From the NCBI RefSeq assembly GCF_001039355.2, contig NW_019775852.1, positions 10,739-74,738 on the forward strand: a stretch of DNA of 64,000 nucleotides, in the 5' to 3' direction. The notes under the pieces are model-generated. The model ran no database searches and was not told where the DNA came from. It worked only from the letters and a program-made list of their open reading frames with translations. The DNA comes from Lingula anatina (taxonomy: Eukaryota > Brachiopoda > Lingulata > Lingulida > Lingulidae). Each line of letters opens with the position of its first letter. Within the stretch, counting starts at the first letter, position 1. Below, piece after piece: positions 44,101 to 59,100 of this stretch. Made by a program: the position numbers and the translations under genes.

Positions 44101-47100
44101 ATTCTTATTTTCATTCAGCTGGCGAGGATGAAAGAATCTAAGGCTTCATTCACATGGAAAGTCTATTTTCTAAATTCTATTTTCTATTCGCGGTATGTCT
44201 TCTGATCACGGTCTGTGCCCTGAATATCCCGCGGCGTAATTACTGGCAGCGCGAGCCAGTTACTTATACAAAGCTGTAATTAATTCTCGGCTGTGCTCGG
44301 AGGAGATTCTGATACGCTTGCCATCGGACCTGACGGTTGCACTCGTATCTGTCGTGTGTATAGCTTCTTCATCTTCTTCATCTTGTTGTTGCACAAAATC
44401 GACAAACACATTTTTCAAAGCATGGACATAATAAGAGACCTTTCCTATTTAGGTCCAAGTTCAAAGCAATCGCGGTCGCCATTAACTTGCTAACTTCCTA
44501 CTGCGCATGCATCAAGGTGTCAGAATCTCCTCCGAGCACAGCCGAGAATTAATTACAGCTTTGTATAAGTAACTGGCTCGTGCTACGCCGCGGGATATTC
44601 AGGGCACAGACCGTGATCAGAAGACATACCGCGAATAGAAAATAGAATTTAGAAAATAGACTTTCCATGTGAATGAAGCCTAACTGAATGGTTAAAAAGA
44701 TGTAAAAATGTGTTGATCATGTTTCCTTTCAAACTTTGTAACTTTCTTATTTTCATTCAGCTGGCATGGATGAAAGACCTCTCTATATACTGGAACCCAT
44801 ATCTACCAGAGAGTAAACTGGTCAAGTCCAAGATATCAAGTGGTGTATGGAGGGTAAGCTAGTTAGGGGGTCAGTTTGGGTGATTTTCTGATATCAGTAT
44901 CTCATTTGATATTAGTATCTCTTTTGATTTTGTGATGGTATTACTGTAATTTCTTAATTTGTTTACATTGATATTTTGATTTTTAATCATTTATTATTTT
45001 AATCACTTTCTGACATGGGGCCAATTAACTTTTTAGTGCTTTTGGATAGACATTTTAAACTATCACTATAAAAACATGATTTTGGAAAAACACAGTAACA
45101 AATTTAATGAGTAATTGCCATGCATTAAGTTAAAAAAAAAAGCAAGAGTAAAGACATTTGGTTGTTAGTTACATGAAGATCTTGTTTAAAATTAGCTCAC
45201 CTTTCCTGCAATGGTTAAATTATTTTTCTCCTAGATTTGGTTTGTAAGTACTGCAGCAGTGATAGGTAGCGAACCATTTCCATGTTTGGACACTTATAAT
45301 AAGCAGTTTCCTATTTTTAGCTCTTAATTTTTAATACACATTTTTTAATGTAATGCACCAAATAAGAATAAGTTAATGTTATTAGACTCATTATAGTTCT
45401 CTAGAATATTTAAAATATTGATGTTTGTTTATTTTTTCAGAATCTCATGAAAAATGCAATTAGCACTCACAGGATTTATGGAGAGGAATTTGATGACAGT
45501 GAGTTTGAGTACAGTGAGTTGGACCTTTTTTGGTGATCTTTCTTTTTCTGATTTGATATTCTGTAATTTTACCCTCAGCTGTATTCTATTCTTTTCAAAT
45601 TTTCTTTTTAAACATTGTTGAGAAAATTCAATTCTTTTGCCATGTCATGGGAAATGGTTTGTGTTTAACTTGAAATAAGAATACTTCTTTAATTTTATAC
45701 CTATATGTTTCTATACATTATTTGTCACTTTTTGTGAAGTTTGTGTACTTAATACATTATAGATTAATGCCAATTTTGAACTTACCCCAAACCTGTCCTC
45801 TTTCTTTTTCTCATCTCCTTTATCAGAGTTTTATGGAACCATAGTAACTAACACCATCTATTTTTGTTTCCTCAGCTGATATCCCCTAATCACTACTTTT
45901 CTTTTGTTATTTTTTAATAACATATTTAAACATGAATTTAATCTGTGGTTGAAAAAATGTATTAGTTATTTAAAATGACACAATGACAATAAATTTTTGT
46001 GATTGACCCACCAGTAATGTACATTTAAAAATTCATTTCATAACTTATTACTCATGTTTTATATGGATGGCATAAAAAAAGTCATGTCAAAAGGTATACT
46101 TTTTATTCCCTAGTCATGCAGCCTATGTCAGCAGAACTGAGGGCTGTGATCAACAAGGCAGATACCATAGCTATGCCAAGACTGCTGGTTGACTTGCTGC
46201 TGGGCAAAATTGATGTTGACATAACAAGGCAGCAGGTAGAGTATATATATATATATCACCATCTTGACTCAAATGTGCTGTTTAGGGTGCATTCCCAATG
46301 AAGCTATCATTCTACATAGATTGATCCAACTCCTCGGAGACTTTTGCTTGGCTTCTGGAAGCTTTTTCATTTCATTTTGAAAGCAACTGAACACATACTA
46401 AAGTTAATCACCCCCTATCTGCTGGAGGCAGCATGTTAGTCAGCTAATCTGATTGCATTCAGCAAGAGCCCCTAAGGAGTTGGAATGATCTACATTATGC
46501 CATAGTTTCATTGGGAAAGCATTCTTTAATTACTGTTGCAGGGTTTGAAGCTGCATAATTTATGAAGTGACTTAAAAGTAAGAATGTAGGATATTGTTTT
46601 GATGTGCCACAAAATTAAGGGATTAAGTTTTGAAATGCATTCATGACACATGGAAACTCATTCCACCAGAAAAGGAAAAACCTATCACATCAATAGATGA
46701 ATAGTAGAAGGTGCTGATTTTGCTTCTTGCAAAATAATAAATATTCATATGCTTAAAATGCCCCAGATATGCTTATGTATATGTGTATATGTGCTAGCCA
46801 CACTGTAGAACTCACCACTCTTACTCTCCAGTTTCTAAATGTCCTGAGCCTGGCAGACTCGTTCAAACTGATGGCTCTCAACCAGAGATACAGAAAGTAC
46901 AGACCCTCTGCCTCTCTGAAAGGGAATATTAGGAAATGGTGGAAGTATGCTTACACTTCTGTGGTGGAAGAGTACATCAGACCATTCTCATGGGAGAGAA
47001 TAAAAAGACACAGGTATAGAGATGAAAATTTCAATTAAATTCTGAAGTAGATGTTCCAAATTAAAATGAAGATACTACCACATTAAGACCTTATTTGTCC

Positions 47101-50100
47101 TATCTTTTTCATTCAAACTTATTGAAGTTTGATTACTATCAATCATGCTTAATGAAAGTTGATCTGCTTTTAGCTTGCCAATTTGTGTTTTATTTACCTA
47201 ATGCTATAGTTTTATAAATGCTTGTTTTATTAACCATGAATAAAAGGCTGAGACAATATATCCATTATTCTGGTAAAAGTGTCAATTTATTGTTTGAGTA
47301 ATGTGTTATGAAAGGATTAATTGGTAGGCATTTGGGAGATGTGCTTTGAGAAGTAATTATTGACCAAGATAAATTGATTGTCTCTGAGAGTTACACTAAA
47401 TTCAGCCAGATGAGTAAAATGGGTATTGTTGATATCTTCCCCCAGGGAGCAGTACAGAGACTACAAAGCTCTGTTCAAGAAGAAGCTGGAAAATCCAGAG
47501 TCTGAGGAAATATTGCCAAGGCTAGAAAGAATGGAAGCAGATATGAGTGTTGCTAATATCCTTCTGGCCAGGGAGAATGCCAAGTTAGAGGTAGCTAGGG
47601 AAAAAGCATTTCTACATTACACATAAACATGAAGTTCATTTTTTGATATGCAGAGGGTGGTGCTGTGTACCCCTTGCCTTTATTATAAAAGGATATTTTA
47701 AACAGTGAAATTTGTTTGAAAAACTATTTGATACAAATGAAAGTGAACACAATTGTACATGATGTGTGCAACCAATTTTTATGATTTACCAGAGTCAGTA
47801 CAGGTGATGTGTGTAGTTCATTGTTCTTTACATTATCTCCTCTTTACTTTCTGCTCAACAGTTTATTCAGGAAGCCCCTGATAGAGCAAAAAAGAGAGAG
47901 AAGAAAAAGGGATACTTTGGATCCTTCTGGGATTGGTGGAGTTCTAGTGGAGATAGTGAAGATGAATTAGAGATCATTACTGATGAAAAAGGTACAGATT
48001 ATTATTATACTTGAATAATCTTAATTTTGTTCCCATATAACTACAAGAAGCAACATGTATCAACATGTTAAATATTTACTTGTATCTGTTTCTTGACTTA
48101 TGACATGTTGCTGAGTTGGTATTCTGTTATTTATTTGAATCAAGTGACTTGATGCTTAATTGTTGTGTACCAGTTCTTTTGCATATTGTGTTATTATAGA
48201 CGTGTGGTCAAAACTGAGTCCTGAAGAAAAGGAAGAACTGTACAAAGGAATAGGATATAACCCTGCACAGCCAGCTGCAGTCCCAATACCTCCTCAGGTA
48301 CATATGTTTTGCATATTTTAAATCTGAGTCCTGTTATGCAGTGTCATAACTATTTTACAAACCATACTTCCATGATTAGAATCCTGTCAGAAGAAGTTAA
48401 TGCTGTATACATTTGTCTTGTAAACAATTAATGATGAGTTAAAAAAACATTCAGGTTTTTGGAGTGTTTTTTTGTTAAAAAGTCAAATGTAATGTCCTCT
48501 AGAAATATCAGTCAATCGGTGATCAACAGTTTTGTATTTCTCTTGTGGTATTTTGATACATATTTTCAGTATGTAGCCCATAAGGTGAACTTGCACTTGA
48601 AGAGCTCCACATTGTCCTTGGCAAACTATGGCAAAGATGTTCTCAAAATTGCTGTTGGTAGTTTGACGGGGAGTTTTGAGAACAGACCAGAATATGAAGC
48701 TTTTAGGTACATTTTCACCATTTTGGATACTTCATATTAAATTAAAGTTGAAATGAATCATTTTTATGTTTAATGTTATTCAGCTTAAAGGTAGTTATGC
48801 ATTTTGTTTATTTTGGGATAGACTTCATGTTTTTCTCTTACTGATAGGGTGGAATTTCTTTCTGCTTGTATTGTATTTCTTTTATGCTTGACTACTGTAG
48901 TTGAATGCTTCTTCTCGGTCACTTTTTTAACCTCCATTCTTTTTAACAATATTTTCATATATTTTTCCTTTTAATCTTCTTTTAATCTGATGCTTTCAGG
49001 TTCTCGCTAGAAATTTCTGATGCATGTGACAGGTTTAGATACCAATTAGTTATCTTTATGAAGGGGCTTAAATTAATGCATTTGCCTTATATAATGTGAA
49101 AAACAACACCAACACTTAAATGAATAGACAATTACACTGCATGAGAAATTATCCACATGTCAGAATTATCATCTAAGCAATATTTAAGTGGATTAATCTT
49201 TTTTACTAACACTTTACAAAACACTTGAAAGCACTTATCCAAAATGAATAATTATATTATCCATAGATCAATGACATTATTATAATTCACAGAGCTCAAT
49301 CAGATTCAATACATGTAGATAATTTCAAAAATTGATGCTTGAGTTTAACTCTAAGATTAAAAGCAATCACCACAAATCCTGTTAATTAATTTGCAGAACT
49401 TGAAAAATATCCTGTGTTGTGCTTGCTTTATACTTGTGGAGCAGTAATGTGTTAGGGTTTTGATTGTTTTAAAAACACATTGTTGGGTTAGGACCTTGAT
49501 TGATAAATACATTGTTGGTTTAGGATTAAGACCATTATTGTTAAAAACAGTGTTGGTTTAGGACCTTGATTGTTGAAAACATTGTTAGGTAAGAATCATG
49601 ATTGTTAAGTATACTAGCATAGTAGGGTAATGACCTTTATTTAAAATAATTTTAAATATAAGTCTTTAAGATCATTTAGTTGGTTTTTTTCCTGAATGAA
49701 ATTCACAATACAATGATACATTTCTTACTACTTTGTCAAATAATTTTCAAATTGCTTGGATAATTTTTTTTCTGAAGGCTCTTCTTAAATGCTTCTTAAG
49801 GTTTATTGCTCATTTAGCATTTAGTCTGTCCTGCTAATGCTTTTGTTTATTGAAAATACATTTAAATTCTGTCATGTAGATCTCATGTAATTTGTGTATT
49901 CTTTGTGTTGTAAATAGGTCAGAAGTTAAGCTTTATTTCTGAAAGGTATAGATCTCCCTAATTCTGTCTATTTAATATTATTATCAATATTTAGGGTGTC
50001 AATGAAGACCAAAACATTCAAAATAGAAGGGGCCTCTGTGGAGCATGAGCTGGTCCCTCTGGTGACTTCAGATGTAGGAGTTTTTGGTGAGTTCAGTACA

Positions 50101-53100
50101 CAAGTACTCTTTTATTGTTAAAAGAAGATACCTTCATATCTAAGATGTATTGCAGAATTGCAATTTCTTTTCTAAAAGTATTGACAGATTTGAGACACAC
50201 ACAGATTTGAGAGTGCTCACATGTACCTGAATTGTTTACAAATTTGCAAAGTTCAACAGCAGGTTATTCTACAATTTAGTCAGTTTGCTGCATACATCTC
50301 GATAAGTTTTATCTTATTATTTGTACAACCATTTGTGATACAAATGATGTGTCCATTCCAGATGAAGCTCCATCCCAGAGGTTTCAAGTGTTTAGTTTGG
50401 ATTTTGACTCCAATCCATATCATGTGAGGGCAGACTACGCACTGGCAGTCAATGTCCAGCCTGTGGAAGTTGTCTATGATGAGGTACAGATGGAACAGTA
50501 GTCAGAGCTGAAATGACATCAGTCTTAGTGCTGTTTAGATACTGGAAATGTGCAGCTTTTAGTTGCTTTTAAGAATATTGGTAAACATGTAGTAATACTT
50601 AAAACTAAAATTGGGTCGGTTAGGGTGTTTTTACACTTTTATTGAAATTGAGTAATACAAAAGATAATTTTTGAATTGTGCTATGTTGCTCATAATTCAA
50701 GCTAATTTTGTTAAAAATACATCCATTTTTTGAAACTTTGTCTTCCAAATGATGTCCATTGTGAAAAGCATACTGTTACAATGAGATTCTTGTTTGTATC
50801 TCACAGCATGCCATATCAGAGGTTATCAGCTTCTTTGAGGCTCCAGTGGTCACTATGAATAGGATGAGAGAGGCAGCTGGGGAGTACTTTGAACAGCTAG
50901 CAGTTTACAGCAGAGCAGGGCTACAATATGCCATTGAGAGACACAAGGTAAGACATCCTATGGAGATGTTGCAAGAACTTCTTCCAGTTTTCAGCTGAAT
51001 AATATTGAAGCTTCGGGTATTGAAGCATTTTACCTTGAATACAAGTTTTAATGAGGTTCATAACAAATACAAGATGTTCAGTGTATGTTGTTGTTTATAG
51101 AGCTTGTAATGCAGTGTTTACTGTATGAAATCCTCCAATTGCCTTTACATTTCAGTACATTTGTAATACATTTGTAATTCATATGCATTCTGATATTTCA
51201 GACAGTGCATGTATCTGCAGATATGAGGTCTCCATATGTGGTTATACCAGAGCACGGCACATTGCATAGGTAACTATGACCTGTTAGCTCTCCATATGTG
51301 TCTCAGCAAAGTATGTCATACTGCACTTACCAGTTTCTTAATTGCAAGTACTTCAGCCTTCATGCACAAATTCGAGCAAATAGGTTCAGTTTGCGTCTGA
51401 GAATACTATTTTTTTAAAATCAATTTAAATGATAAAGATTTGCTCTTTCTGTCCTTTTTTAATTCTAACTTTGATTCTTATGATCTTGATTTTTTAAATA
51501 TTTTGTTTCAGGCCAGGTAATGTGCTGGTGGTAGATCTTGGTACCCTGAAGATAGAGAGTGAACTGCAGCCAGAAGAAGTGAACCTGCAGGTATCTACAT
51601 TGAGAAATTGTTCAGAGCAAATTTCATTTTGTTTTTTTAGTTTTGAATTTGATACTATACTTTTGAACTTTGGATAATAATGTTTTAAGAATAAGAAATC
51701 TCCTGTCAGATTGGCGTTAATGTTGAACTTCAAATAATGCATTAATTGAATAATGAGCATGGATATATATATTTTTATCATATCTTTATTTCAGAATGTC
51801 AGTAGGACAGAGCTGGAGACCAGATTGTATGACAAGTTCAATATCAATATTGACAAAGTGAAAATCTTGCTGGCAGATTCAGGTAGGAAATTGGGAAATT
51901 TGGTTTTTCCTTTTCTTTTTCTTTCCTATATCAAGACCAAGTGTTACCTATCCTAAGCAATTCATGATATTTTTTTTCTGATTTATGTATGTGTGTGTCA
52001 ATACATTGAATTTGGAATAAGATATTTATTGTTTTGATTGAGTTTGAGATTTTATCTTAGAGTGAAATTGTTTTTGTAGGAGATGACTGGCACACAGCAC
52101 AGTCCAAGGAAGACTCTGATTTCCATATTTTACCAAGTATTGGACTTAACATGTCATTCTTCAACACAGTACAGCCAGATTATCAGGAGTTACCAAGGTA
52201 ACAAAGACAATAGAGATCCCTATGTCTTTGTATGTGAATGCATTTGATTAAAAAAATCAAGATATATTTGAATGAAATATTGATATGTCTTGAAATGACA
52301 GACATTCTTTGAATAAGATTATAGCTCAAAATTAAGTTTTTCTTTCACTTTCCTTGCAGGGTTTTTTGAGGATTATAACATGATTATTTTAAAAATAGAA
52401 ATATAGTTTTTTTCTTCCCACAGACAAAAAGTGATAGCAAACCTCCCAGGTGTTACTCTGAATTTGTCTGATAAGAAGATCTCCACACTGTACACATTCA
52501 TCAAGAATCTTCCACTGCCCAATACTTCTGTGAGCCCAATGTTACTGGATGCTGTGGACGGGCTGGAGATAGAAACCTGGGATATGGTGAGATGGTTGCA
52601 ACATTTGGATTTTCTTTGTCAGCTCTCTATATTTTGGGATGTTGTACTTGATTTTGGGCTGTTTATTAAAAAATTTGATTTTTGGAATTGAGGTGACTAA
52701 ATGGCCTGAAAGCTGCAAAATAAGTTTGTTACACAGGGACCTAGAAGAGGGAGAAGGGCAGCTGGCTCTTGTCAAATATGTATTGTCATAATAAATCATT
52801 AATATGAATTTTAAGTGGGCTCAAGTGTGTTGAACAAACCAAGAAATCATTGAAGTAGAAAGTATTGTAAATAATGTTACTTTCATACATATTTGTATCA
52901 CATTCACTTCAGGACTTCACAGATGCCATCCTGGAGCCCAGTATCCCTGAACTGATCAGGATGAGTAGCTCAGTGTCCAAGAACTCTGTGGTCAAACCAA
53001 AGAAGAAGAAACCTGGGGCTGCAGGTGCCACACCAGTTATCTCTGTAACCAGGAGATCAGCCAGTGGTAAGTATGGAACTAAGTAGGGAAACATAAAGCA

Positions 53101-56100
53101 TTTCTTTCATTCTTAAGGTATTGCCCTTGTTATGCACTGATATTACACTTACATAAATTTATCTGTGTAAACATATAATGTTATGTGACTGGTTGCCTAA
53201 TCATTTGCATATAAATCTGTACTTATTAGCTTCAAATTCATTATGGGATTATGCCATGGTAAATGCAGCTTTCAGTTTTATATTACCATCAAATCTATTG
53301 AAGAGACTGTGCTTTATTCTTCAGATAAGTTCTATGATGCTGAGGATTATTCAGATGATGAAGAGATGGATGAATGGTCAAAGTAGGATCCATATTAGTC
53401 ATACATATCTTATGTAGAGATAATATCCATGAACCTTTCTCAACTAGACAAAAATATTAGTGAAGAGAATGGTAGTTTTTTCATATTTTCAATTCATTGA
53501 CAAGATATATTTGCGTTACCAATCAGGGCTGCTTGTGAAAGCAGCAACCTTTTGATAAAATCAATTTAATTGCTGAATTATTTTGCAGCTGCTTAGAACC
53601 CGCCTGTGGGTCTACTTCAGCTTTTTAAAACAAAACTGTCTCACCTTTCAGAGCCATAGATGTCCCAGCAGTGGATGACCACAGTTCCCCAACCAACATT
53701 ATCACTGTCCTGATCAGGTTTGAGATGCGTGAGGTGGTGATCAACATATCCAAGTTTGTGGATGACATAGAGACCCCCTACCTCATGCTGAGGGTTACAG
53801 GACTGCAGGCAGATGCTGCAGTCACAGTGTATGGGCTGGCTATCAATGCTAAACTCAGGGGACTGCAACTGGTGGATAAGTTACATACAGGTGAGAAATA
53901 CCTGGCTGTTGTATCAGCTAGATAACTTTAAGTGTTTAAGATGCTAGTGTTTTGAAGCATCTTAAATATCAGATCGAGTTTTTCTGAACTGACTTCTCTA
54001 AAACCCCAGACCTATTTGCTACCTTGCCTGTTTTGACTATTAATATGTTATATATTGTATTGGTTCAGGTGCCTCTGGAGAGTACATGGAGATCATCAAG
54101 TCAGAACTCAATGAAGATCTCATGTCAGTGGTGTACAGACAGGTAAGCTGAGAGAGAGGCACCTTTTTTTGAAAGCCTCTCTTCATCTACAAAACATTTT
54201 AATTGCATTTTTATTGATGTTGGTAATTATTTGAAAGATGTGCTTTATTTTTCAGGGTAAATGATCTTACGTACTTGTAAATTTTTAACAGTTGAATTGA
54301 TTTTCTTTTTATAAAACAAATATTTCACACGGGTTTGTTGCCCTTTTATGTTATAGGAAAATCTTTTAAACTCTCCACTGATCTTCAGGTGTCTCCAGAA
54401 TGCCCAGAGTTTGATGCCATCTATAGAAGTATACACAGAGGAGTTGTGGTGCACATGACAGTGCTGAATATAGTGTTTGAGCGTGAGGCCTGCTACTACC
54501 TGTATAACTTCACTCAAGCCTTGCTGACCAGTCTGGCCAGTGTGGACATGAAGTCCAGTACTTACTCTGCCCTGTCATCTCCTTCAGCTCCAACAGTGAC
54601 TGATGCCTTTAAGGTAGCAGAGTCAAAAGAGTCTAAAAAAGAAGGTAATATGTACTACTGGTACAGTTCAAATATTCACATTTTATAAAATCGCTTTTCC
54701 TCCTGCCTTATATCAACTAATTTCTTATGATATATTTGAAATATTGATGAAAAGTGAAAAAGAGAGACAGGATGTTTATGTGGAAGTTGAAGTCATAAAG
54801 GTCTGATTAAATTTAGGGAAACTATGAAAGGCTGGTTTAGATTGTCACCCAGTGAGTTACAATATATTGACAATTGCCTTTGGAAATTCATCTATTATTA
54901 TAGTGTTATATATTTTATCAGAACCCGCCCTGCCAGCAGGCAGTACCAGTTTGTTCATAGCAGGACTATTTGATGATCTGACCATCAATATGTGCAGCAA
55001 TGATGGAGAACTGGCTGATTTACACATCAAAGGTAAGCATGGGGTAACGTAGCAGTTATTATTTTTGTGATATTAGCAACAGACTAAGTGTTGTTTTGTA
55101 CTGTTGACATGGTGAATACATTTATTAAGATTTAGTTAACATGTGATATAGCTTATTTGTTTTGTGTGATGACATATGAATGTTATGGGATATTTCTATA
55201 TTTGTTTATAGTTTTATTTTTTTCAGGAAACATTTCTATGTAGTGAAAAATCTTTAATTTATAAATTGTAGGTCTGGAAAGTAAAATTGTTTTGAAAAGA
55301 AGTCGCACAGTCCTTGGTGGAAAACTGCAAAATTTGACTTTAGATGACAAAACTCTCACCACCATGTACCCTAGGGTGAGTACAATATTGTAAACTGTTG
55401 AACACTAAAAGATTGCCATATTGAAGGAAAAAAGGAGATCTATTAAAAATTAATGACATATTTTTGGCATATTGGGGAACATTGTTTTAAACTGGTATTT
55501 GGGTAAAAAAATGAGTTAAAAGTACTCTTACTGTTTCAGATACTGACATTTGAGAAAGACGAGGTGTTTGATTTTAAGGTAAGTGTTCAAATTATCAAAT
55601 GCCAAAAAAGGAGTGAGGATTAAAGGAACTTGCATATCACTGCAACGTACACAAAGCCTTCAAATGGAAGTGTCCATAGACCTGATGGTTATAGCTGTAT
55701 GTCGATATATGTTGCACTCTCACTAGCATATGGAACAGGCTAACGTATACATTTACATATTTGTTTTAACTTTCAGGTGACATTATATAATACACAGAGT
55801 AAACCATCTGACATAGACATTGGTGTCCAGCTGAAGATAGGGGAGGTGCATGTGGTCTTCCTCTACAAGTTTGTAGTAGAATTGTGGGTAAGTTGGTATC
55901 CATTGAGTATCTTCTATTTCCTACTATATTGGCCTTGCATTAAAGGCAATTTAAAGTTTATTTATTGTGTTCCATACATATTTAAAAGTCTGATTTTCAT
56001 CAAAAGTTCTGTCATAATCTGAAACAGTTTCATTGTTTTGATTATAGTTATTTTATTATAGTTATTTTAAAGCTGTTTAAACATGATCGATCTTTTGTAA

Positions 56101-59100
56101 TTTTTGTATCTGTTTTGATATTTCAATTCTTTTGGCAACATACTTTGAATTCAAACATGCCGAAACTATTTTTCCAGGGCTTTATGGATCCTTTCCTAAA
56201 CCCAGAGGCTACAGATGCAGCTCTAGAAGCTACCCGGGGTGCCATAGAGACACAGTATCAAGACTTCACTGAGAAAGGGAAGAGAATCTCCCTGAGGTTT
56301 GATATCAAGGCCCCCACAGTCTGGGTGCCAGAGAGCTCCAAGTCCCAGCAGCTGTTTGTAGCCAAACTGGGAGATTTGAAATTGTCTAACAGCTACATGG
56401 AGACCTCGTTAGATGGTGGGGAGACCCAAGTGTTTGACAGCATATATGTGGATCTTACCTCTGTGCAGATTGATAGGTAAAATATGTGACATTGTGAAAA
56501 GAGAGAACAAAATTGTATAAGAAGATCTATAAAAGAAAAATTTGTAAGCACATGAAGCTTCAGAACCTTTATGCATGATCTGCCCAAGTATCTTAGCATA
56601 TGTTTCCAGAAAATATATCATGCATACAGAGATACTTGAAAGATTTTTTGTTGTGCTGTAAGTTGTTTTGAAGCTCATACAGGCAGCACCCAAAGTCAGA
56701 TTATGATATTTGTTTACTGCTTTTTATGAGACTGTCTCATTTTCAGAGGCTGGCTGAAACCAGACAGCACAGTGGAGCTCCAGCATCTTGTAGTGGAACC
56801 TATCAGTATGACAGTGTACTATAAGAAGGCTGTTGTGCCTATCAAAGTGGACACCATCAATGAGTTCAGTGGGAAGATGGGAGTGATCAAGGTAAATAAT
56901 TTTATTGTAAGAAAATACATCACAGAAAAAGTGATATGTACAATATGAATGGCCATTTATAAAGATTAATAATAGATAAATGTACATGTATCAAAAATTT
57001 TAAAACATTTGGAAATTTTCCTTTGGACGCATTTGATTATAAAATTGAATGTTGAGCTCCAATGTGATTAATTTATATTGTTGCATGCACTCATGAATGA
57101 ACATTTGCATCCTTTTCTTTTTTATGACTTTTGCCGCTGTAGAAAAAAAAAAGGGACGAATTTGTAAGATAGGAGAAAGCTTCCAAAATTCCTCTTGAAC
57201 TTGATCTTACTATCAACCACAAATCTTTTCAAGGTCAATGTCAGCCAGCAAGACATGAAGCTAGCAATAGGCATCTTGTACAAAAACATTGGCGAGAAGA
57301 AAGTCACTCGCAGCGATGTGGTGGAACCCAAGCCCACATCCCCAGAGCTGGACATCATTAGTGGGGACACTGTGATGGAGGATGAGGGGCCTGATGTCAC
57401 AGGGAACAGTGACACTGTGAAGAAGGAGATCAGTGCCAATGTGGTTTTTGAGGGAACGGTGCTGACGCTGCTTAACGAGGATGAAGAAATAAGAGTAAGT
57501 TTTTTTTATAATGAGTTGTTTTGTGTGAAAGTTACTGCATAATATTTTACTCTGGTCATAATGGGTTGGTTGAGAACTAAACTGATGAAACTGATGTTTT
57601 CTGTATGAGTAAGCAGTCAAAAATTATAATCCATATATATCTTACTCTAATTTTATAGTAAGATAAAATTAGTTTTTATACTTAATATACATCTGACTTT
57701 CATCAAATTGAATCCCAAATGTTTTGTTTGTTTTAGCATGGCTTACCGACAGGAGGGAATGACTGTAATTCCTTGTCCAGATTTGAGGTAGGCAAGTTGA
57801 ATGGTACAGTGGCCATCTACTCTGACAAAGCCATTGATGTCCAGGTGACACTTCAGGAAGTCTCTCTTGATGACACCAGAAAGGAGAGTAACCTAGCTGT
57901 GAAAAGGTAGGGTGTTTTTTATGTACAGACACATCATATTTGTACATATAGCCATCACCTGTGTCCATCATTCAGTAGAGTTATCTTGTAAACATATTGG
58001 CATTTTACAGTGTGAATTTGAATTTCCATGGACCTTTGCTAGTCACATTTTCTAAATATCTGTGTTACCTGGAGTGCATAATTTAAATTTTATGGTGATT
58101 ATGCTGTTAAGCATTATGTAATATTGCAACAAAATTAATAAAAAAAACTATTTTGTGTATTACCACTACAAATGCTCCAAAAGGAAAACTGTTACTTATT
58201 ATTTTGTAACTTACAAGAATGACGTACAGCTCAAATTGGCAAACCAGCTTGATTGGATTATTTTTTTTTCTTGTTGTCTGTACATTTGACAGTTTTGTTG
58301 CCTTAATTGTTATAATAATGCATGTCATGTTTTCTATTTCAGTTTCAGTTGACCTGCTAAACCAATTTAAAATGAGCAACAAAATGCATGATATCATTTA
58401 ATTCTTTTTCTGTTTCTAGTGGCTGAATGTAATTGTGACAAAAAGATGAAATAATGTATCATGCAATTAATGCACATATGTGTAGTATAGATTTCAGTAT
58501 TGCATAATGTATATTTGAGTTATTTACTTATGGTATGTGAAGTAGTTGTCTGCATACATTGTTTTTTATTTGAAGGATGTTTTTACCTTTGTGGAAAGTC
58601 AAGAAGACTGTAGAGAATGCCAAAGACAGCACAGTACCCATGGTGGATTTTATATACAAGCAAGATTCTGAGGGCAATCAGCATGGTAAGTGCAGAACTA
58701 TAAGTACAAATGATAATATAAACAATGCACTGTTGAGGGTGGTGAAAAATGAGATTGCATCTTTCTTTTTCAGTTGAAATGACAGTGGAGAGAATCCGCC
58801 TTAATGTCAGCATGCCCTACTACCTGACTGTGATCAACTTTATCATTGCCGCACTGAAAGTACAGGAGCCTCAAACAAGGCGTGACTCCAGTCTGGCCAG
58901 TAATGACAGATATAAACGCAGTATGTCTATATCTGTACCACAGCCACAGGTGTCAGAGACTCAGAGGAAGTCCAAGTTAACAGTCAGGGGGAGGGTGAAA
59001 GAGCCGGAGGTGGTCCTCTTTGCCAGTCCTCAAGATGCCTGCAGCAAAGTGCTGTTCTTAAAGGTATATATTTGTATTTTCCGTGGCCATTAGATATAAA

